A stretch of DNA of 9,885 nucleotides from Alphaproteobacteria bacterium (GTDB lineage Bacteria; Pseudomonadota; Alphaproteobacteria; Acetobacterales; Acetobacteraceae): contig JAMFRY010000050.1 of NCBI GenBank assembly GCA_026225015.1, positions 1-9,885 on the forward strand, given 5' to 3'. How positions within the stretch are numbered: position 1 is the first letter of the stretch; every line of letters starts with the position of its first letter. The notes below the pieces were generated by a model. It saw nothing but the letters and a program-made list of their open reading frames with translations, made no database searches and was not told where the DNA came from. The position numbers and the translations under genes were made by a program. Shown here one piece after another: positions 6,742-9,885 of the stretch.

Positions 6742-7728
6742 ATGACCCTGCGCAAGCCCGAAGATATTTCCGACCGTAACCTCGCTTTAGAACTGGTCAG
6801 GGTAACAGAAGCTGCGGCGCTCGCGGCTTCGCGCTGGATTGGCAGGGGCAAGAAGAACGAAGCCGATGGCGCCGCCGTGGAGGCGATGCGCAAGGCGTTC
6901 GACCAGGTGGCGATCGACGGCACGGTGGTGATCGGCGAAGGCGAGATGGATGAGGCGCCAATGCTCTATATCGGCGAGAAAGTCGGCATGGGCGGCCCGG
7001 CGATGGATATCGCGGTGGACCCGCTGGAAGGTACCTCCATTACCGCCAAAGGCGGGCAGAATTCCATTGCCACCGTGGCGCTGGCCGAGAAGGGGAATTT
7101 TCTGCACGCGCCGGATATCTACATGGACAAGCTGGCGGTGGGCGGCGGTTTGCCGGAGGGCGTGGTATCGCTGGATGCCTCGGTTAAGGAAAATCTGAAA
7201 AACCTTGCGCTGGCCAAGAAGATCGACATCTCCGAGATCATGGTTTGCATGCTGGATCGCGAGCGCCATGCCGAGCTGATCGCCAAATGCCGCGAGGCCG
7301 GCGCGCGCATTACGCTGATCGGCGATGGCGACGTGGCGGGTGTGAATGCAGTTTCGCAGCCGGAGACCGGCATTGATATCTACATGGGCTCCGGCGGCGC
7401 GCCGGAAGGTGTGCTTTCGGCCGCGGCCTTGCGCTGTATCGGCGGCCAGATGCAAGGAAGGCTGCTGTTCGAGGATGACTCGCAGATTGAGCGCGCGCGG
7501 ACCATGGGTATTACGGATCCGAACCGGATTTATACGGTGACTGAAATGGCAAAAGGCGATGTGATGTTTGCCGCAACCGGCGTGACCGGCGGACCGATGC
7601 TGCGCGGCGTGTTGCGCAATGCGTTCGGCGCGGTGACCCATTCGATCGTGATGCGCAGCAAGTCCGGCACCGTGCGCTATGTCGAAGCGCGGCATAATTT
7701 CAAAACCAAGACATGGTCGGCGGACTAG
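6742..7728 (+). CDS. glpX: Class II fructose-1,6-bisphosphatase GlpX
   Basis: A 328-residue class II FBPase, close to the family's usual 320-340. It hydrolyses fructose 1,6-bisphosphate to fructose 6-phosphate, the committed step of gluconeogenesis; some bacterial homologues also act on sedoheptulose 1,7-bisphosphate. Seen directly: NEADGAAVEAMR with Asp42, GEGEMDEAPM with Glu66, DPLEGTS with Asp93 and Glu96, DGDV (195-198), and GAPEGVLSAAALR with Glu222. These correspond to the metal and active-site residues I recall for E. coli GlpX (Asp33, Glu57, Asp85, Glu88, Glu213), so the enzyme should be active. It follows hom by 18 nt with its own strong Shine-Dalgarno and overlaps recJ by 16 nt. Its place next to amino-acid genes makes it a housekeeping FBPase rather than part of a glycerol operon. 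Confidence 0.97.
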   Translation: MTLRKPEDISDRNLALELVRVTEAAALAASRWIGRGKKNEADGAAVEAMRKAFDQVAIDGTVVIGEGEMDEAPMLYIGEKVGMGGPAMDIAVDPLEGTSITAKGGQNSIATVALAEKGNFLHAPDIYMDKLAVGGGLPEGVVSLDASVKENLKNLALAKKIDISEIMVCMLDRERHAELIAKCREAGARITLIGDGDVAGVNAVSQPETGIDIYMGSGGAPEGVLSAAALRCIGGQMQGRLLFEDDSQIERARTMGITDPNRIYTVTEMAKGDVMFAATGVTGGPMLRGVLRNAFGAVTHSIVMRSKSGTVRYVEARHNFKTKTWSAD

Positions 7729-9524
7729 GCGCGGCCGGCATCGGCGCGGCCGACATCGGCTTTTTGACGGTTCTGGGGATCGAGAAGAGCCTCACCGGCC
7801 GGCGCTGGATCTGGCGGCCATCGGAGGAACGGCTGGGTCTGGGCCTGGCGGAGAAACTGGCCATACCGGAGCTGATCGGGCGCCTGCTGGCCGGCCGCGG
7901 CGTGACCATGGCGCAGGCGCCGGATTTTCTGGACCCTACCCTGCGGGCGATGCTGCCGGACCCCTCCTGCATCGTGGACATGGACGTAGCCGCGGCAAGG
8001 TTGGCCTCTGCCGTGCAAAACGGCGAATGTATCGGCGTGTTCGGCGATTACGATGTGGACGGCGCATGCAGCGCGGCCCTGATGGTGAGTGTGCTGCGGC
8101 AGTTGGGCTGCAGGGTGCTGCACCATGTGCCAGACCGTATCCTGGAAGGCTACGGCCCCAACCCGGACGCAATGCGCGGCATGGCCGAGCGCGGCGCCAG
8201 TGTGCTCATTTGCGTGGATTGCGGCACCACCGCGCATGACGCCTTCGCGCCTTTGCACAACGTGGCCGATATATTGGTGTTCGATCACCATAAATCCGAC
8301 GGCATGCCGCCCAGGATTGCGGCAACCGTCAACCCTAACCGGCTGGATTGTTCCTCCGGGCTTACCGGCATTTGCGCAACTTCAGTCGTGTTCCTGGCCT
8401 GCATCGCCTTGCTGCGCAAGTTACGGGAGCAGAATTTCTTCGCGGCCCGGCCGCAGCCAAATATGCTGGAGTATTTGGACCTGGTGGCGTTGGCGACGAT
8501 TTGCGACGTGATGCCGCTCACCGGCCTGAACCGCGCCTTGGTGACGCAAGGGCTGCGCGTGATGGGCAAGCGGGCGCGGCCGGGGATTGCCGCTTTGTTG
8601 GAAGTCGCCAAGGTGAACGAGGCGCCGAGCGCCATGCATTGCGGTTTCGCTTTGGGCCCGCGCATCAACGCCTCCGGCCGGATCGCCGAGCCGGATATGG
8701 GCTTGCGGCTATTGCTGGCGGAGGATTTTGACGAAGCCCGCGATTTGGCGGAGACGCTCGATTCGGTGAACCGGCAGCGCCAGGTGGTGGAAGCCGGCAT
8801 TCTGGCGGATGCAACCGCCCAGGCAAGCGTGCAGGTGGCCGCAGGCTACCCGGTGATTTTGGTGGCGCAACCCGGCTGGCATCCTGGCGTGGTCGGCATC
8901 GTGGCGGGCCGGCTGAAGGAGAAGTTCAACCGGCCGACTTTGGTGGGCGGCATTGCCGAGGGGTTGGTGAAAGGCTCCGGACGGTCTGTGGCGGGGCTGG
9001 ATCTCGGGGCGGTGGTTATCGCGGCGCGGCAATCCGGGCTGCTGTTGACCGGCGGCGGCCATGCGATGGCGGCGGGGTTTTCGCTGGAGGCGGATGGCCT
9101 GCCTGCTTTCCACGCGATGCTGAATGAGCGGCTGGCCGAGGCCAATGCATTGCCGGAAGCGGCCGATTTGATGTTGGAGGGTATCTTGGCCGTGAACGGC
9201 GCCGATGCCGCTTTGGCGCAGATGGTGTCGCGGCTGGGGCCGTTCGGGATGGGCAATGAGGAACCGCTTTTCGTGCTGCCGCGCGCGCGTGTGGTGAAAG
9301 CCGACCGCATCGGCAAGGATGGCGCCACCATCCGCGCAATGGTGGAGGGCGAAAGCGGCGGCCGGATCAAGGCGCTGCTGTTTCGCGCGAAGGAGGGAAA
9401 ACTCGCCGAGGCGCTTTCGCGAACCGGCGGCGCGCCATTGCACTTGGCCGGCCATTTACGGGCAGAAAGCTGGAACGGCCGCATTTCCGCTGGCTTTTTC
9501 ATCACCGATGCGGCGCCTGCTTAA
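7713..9524 (+). CDS. recJ: Single-stranded-DNA-specific exonuclease RecJ
   Basis: A 603-residue RecJ, the 5'-3' single-strand exonuclease of RecF-pathway recombination, mismatch repair and base-excision repair. The DHH phosphoesterase core is intact: DYDVDG (112-117), VDCGTT (168-173), DHH (191-193), and Asp265 in ATICDVMPL. The linker contains LGPRINASGRI (314-324). The DHHA1 domain carries HPGVVGIVAGRL (390-401) and GGGHAMAAG (447-455). Residues from about 488 to the end form the OB-fold domain (SRLGPFGMGNEEPLF). All metal-binding acids are present. The ATG at 7713 lies inside glpX, giving a 16-nt overlap, and has no clear Shine-Dalgarno, so translation is probably coupled to glpX. The family-like part begins near LGIEKSLTGRRW (21 onward); the preceding 20 residues contain a duplicated GAAGI/GAADI and are poorly typical. 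A TTG at 7764 is a possible alternative start but also lacks a ribosome-binding site. Confidence 0.96.
   Translation: MVGGLGAAGIGAADIGFLTVLGIEKSLTGRRWIWRPSEERLGLGLAEKLAIPELIGRLLAGRGVTMAQAPDFLDPTLRAMLPDPSCIVDMDVAAARLASAVQNGECIGVFGDYDVDGACSAALMVSVLRQLGCRVLHHVPDRILEGYGPNPDAMRGMAERGASVLICVDCGTTAHDAFAPLHNVADILVFDHHKSDGMPPRIAATVNPNRLDCSSGLTGICATSVVFLACIALLRKLREQNFFAARPQPNMLEYLDLVALATICDVMPLTGLNRALVTQGLRVMGKRARPGIAALLEVAKVNEAPSAMHCGFALGPRINASGRIAEPDMGLRLLLAEDFDEARDLAETLDSVNRQRQVVEAGILADATAQASVQVAAGYPVILVAQPGWHPGVVGIVAGRLKEKFNRPTLVGGIAEGLVKGSGRSVAGLDLGAVVIAARQSGLLLTGGGHAMAAGFSLEADGLPAFHAMLNERLAEANALPEAADLMLEGILAVNGADAALAQMVSRLGPFGMGNEEPLFVLPRARVVKADRIGKDGATIRAMVEGESGGRIKALLFRAKEGKLAEALSRTGGAPLHLAGHLRAESWNGRISAGFFITDAAPA
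7728..7757 (+). repeat. In-frame 15-bp tandem repeat at the recJ N-terminus
   Basis: GGCGCGGCCGGCATC (7728-7742) is followed at once by GGCGCGGCCGACATC (7743-7757), differing at one base. It starts on the last base of the glpX stop and encodes GAAGI-GAADI, residues 6-15 of RecJ. It looks like a recent slippage duplication in a stretch under weak constraint. Confidence 0.8.
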
Positions 9525-9548
9525 GGTGAGCCGGTGTGGTTGCAAACC

Positions 9549-9577
9549 TTGACCTGAGCGGTCGGGCAAGCTAGCAC
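9549..9577 (+). promoter_or_regulatory. Candidate promoter of tRNA-Glu
   Basis: TTGACC (9549-9554) and TAGCAC (9572-9577) are 17 nt apart and end 12 nt before the mature tRNA 5' end. The -35 matches the sigma-70 consensus at five of six positions; the -10 is weak (three of six), as is common in GC-rich alphaproteobacteria. The placement just upstream of a stable RNA gene is the main support. Confidence 0.45.
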
Positions 9578-9589
9578 CCCGGATGCCTC

Positions 9590-9665
9590 GTCCCGTTCGT
9601 CTAGAGGCCCAGGACGCTGCCCTCTCACGGCGGTAACAGGGGTTCGAATCCCCTACGGGACGCCA
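9590..9665 (+). tRNA. tRNA-Glu (anticodon CTC), CCA encoded
   Basis: A complete cloverleaf can be folded by hand. The acceptor stem GTCCCGT pairs with ACGGGAC. The D arm is GTCTAGAGGCCCAGGAC. The anticodon arm is CTGCC-CTCTCAC-GGCGG, with anticodon CTC at 9624-9626. A 4-base variable loop is followed by the T arm AGGGG-TTCGAAT-CCCCT, discriminator G at 9662 and an encoded CCA at 9663-9665. It decodes GAG as glutamate. The gene lies 65 bp after recJ with a plausible promoter of its own. No intrinsic terminator is evident just downstream. Confidence 0.97.
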
Positions 9666-9826
9666 AGAACTACAATGGGTTATGGGCCGAATTCGTTACG
9701 GAACGGAAAAATTACTGACAATTTACTGACTATGCAGCCCTGGACGGACGGGGATTCCCGGTCAAAATAAAGCTCCTTGGCCGCCGCCGTCCTGCCGCTC
9801 GCCAGCGCGCTGATGAATGCGCAGAT
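9666..9826. other. tRNA-Glu downstream flank, no confident gene
   Basis: This stretch has a lower G+C content near 9666-9730 than the genes upstream. It holds a direct repeat of TTACTGAC at 9712-9719 and 9723-9730, 11 bp apart start to start, about one helical turn. No frame on either strand shows a recognisable protein. A minus-strand frame entering from the window edge stays open to about 9734, but it resembles no family I know and has no start inside the window. The 3' end of a tRNA gene is a common integrase target, so this could be the edge of an inserted element, but no integrase or second attachment copy is visible. Confidence 0.4.
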
Positions 9827-9885
9827 ATGCGTAAGCATACGGTGAATACCGCGGCGTTGATCTCTGCTGCGGCTCTGGCCTGTGA
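9827..9885 (+). CDS. Possible start of an exported protein (cut by window edge)
   Basis: An ATG at 9827 opens a frame that runs to the window end for 19 codons: MRKHTVNTAALISAAALAC. The Arg-Lys start followed by an Ala/Leu-rich hydrophobic run looks like a Sec signal peptide. The Cys at residue 19 is preceded by ALA, a poor lipobox. There is no clear Shine-Dalgarno, and the ATG lies within a small hairpin (TATGC-GTAA-GCATA, 9826-9839). With so few codons this could be chance; the product is unknown. Confidence 0.3.
   Translation, partial: MRKHTVNTAALISAAALAC

Noticed and set aside
5701..7695. Long minus-strand frames opposite hom and glpX (282 and 302 codons)
   Set aside because: They are rich in His, Arg and Gln with no recognisable motif and lie opposite intact, well-supported genes, so they are antisense shadows.
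8709..9505. Minus-strand frames of 219-248 codons opposite recJ
   Set aside because: Low-complexity composition and no family motif; recJ on the other strand accounts for the open frame.
9548..9570. Weak stem CTTG...CAAG after recJ as a terminator
   Set aside because: The stem is short, interrupted and lacks a U-run. It overlaps the better-supported -35 element of the tRNA promoter.
9813..9845. Short ORF starting at the ATG at 9813
   Set aside because: It stops after ten codons and has no ribosome-binding site.
1..9885. CRISPR arrays, insertion sequences, riboswitches, toxin-antitoxin or defence genes
   Set aside because: No regularly spaced repeats, transposase motifs, terminal inverted repeats or defence-related domains were seen on either strand. 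The coding space is filled by housekeeping genes.

Overview
The window (about 60-65% G+C by eye) reads as an ordinary chromosomal stretch of an alphaproteobacterium, most likely from the Acetobacteraceae/Rhodospirillales. The reasons are the proline-rich lipoprotein beginning CDGP, the class I polyhydroxyalkanoate synthase, the run aminotransferase - homoserine dehydrogenase - glpX - recJ, and a GC-rich intergenic palindrome of a type common in alphaproteobacterial genomes. The placement is from memory of protein families, not from a search.

Layout. Positions 1-3274 are read on the minus strand: phaC (PHA synthase), a 101-bp gap holding the palindrome, a family 4 glycosyltransferase, and the first 75 codons of a CobW/COG0523 metal-chaperone GTPase cut by the window edge. 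A short, AT-richer divergent region (3275-3364) separates these from the plus-strand genes. Those are an OmpA-like lipoprotein (3365-4123), alaC (4194-5414), hom (5434-6723), glpX (6742-7728) and recJ (7713-9524). The last four are packed tightly (19-nt gap, 18-nt gap, 16-nt overlap) and look like one transcription unit. A tRNA-Glu(CTC) with its own plausible promoter follows at 9590-9665. The last 220 bases hold no confident gene, only an 8-bp direct repeat pair and the possible first 19 codons of an exported protein.

How the genes fit together. alaC, hom and glpX are central metabolism: alanine synthesis from pyruvate, the branch from aspartate semialdehyde to threonine/methionine, and the fructose-1,6-bisphosphatase step of gluconeogenesis. 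recJ, a DNA-repair exonuclease, is tied to glpX by overlap rather than by function. phaC stores carbon as PHA granules. The glycosyltransferase and the GTPase share its strand but have no clear functional link to it.

I found no convincing new biological system. The items most worth a second look are small: two 15-bp tandem duplications at or near translation starts (lipoprotein and recJ), an OmpA-like domain lacking the usual peptidoglycan-binding aspartate, the intergenic palindrome, and the tRNA-Glu 3' flank as a possible integration site.
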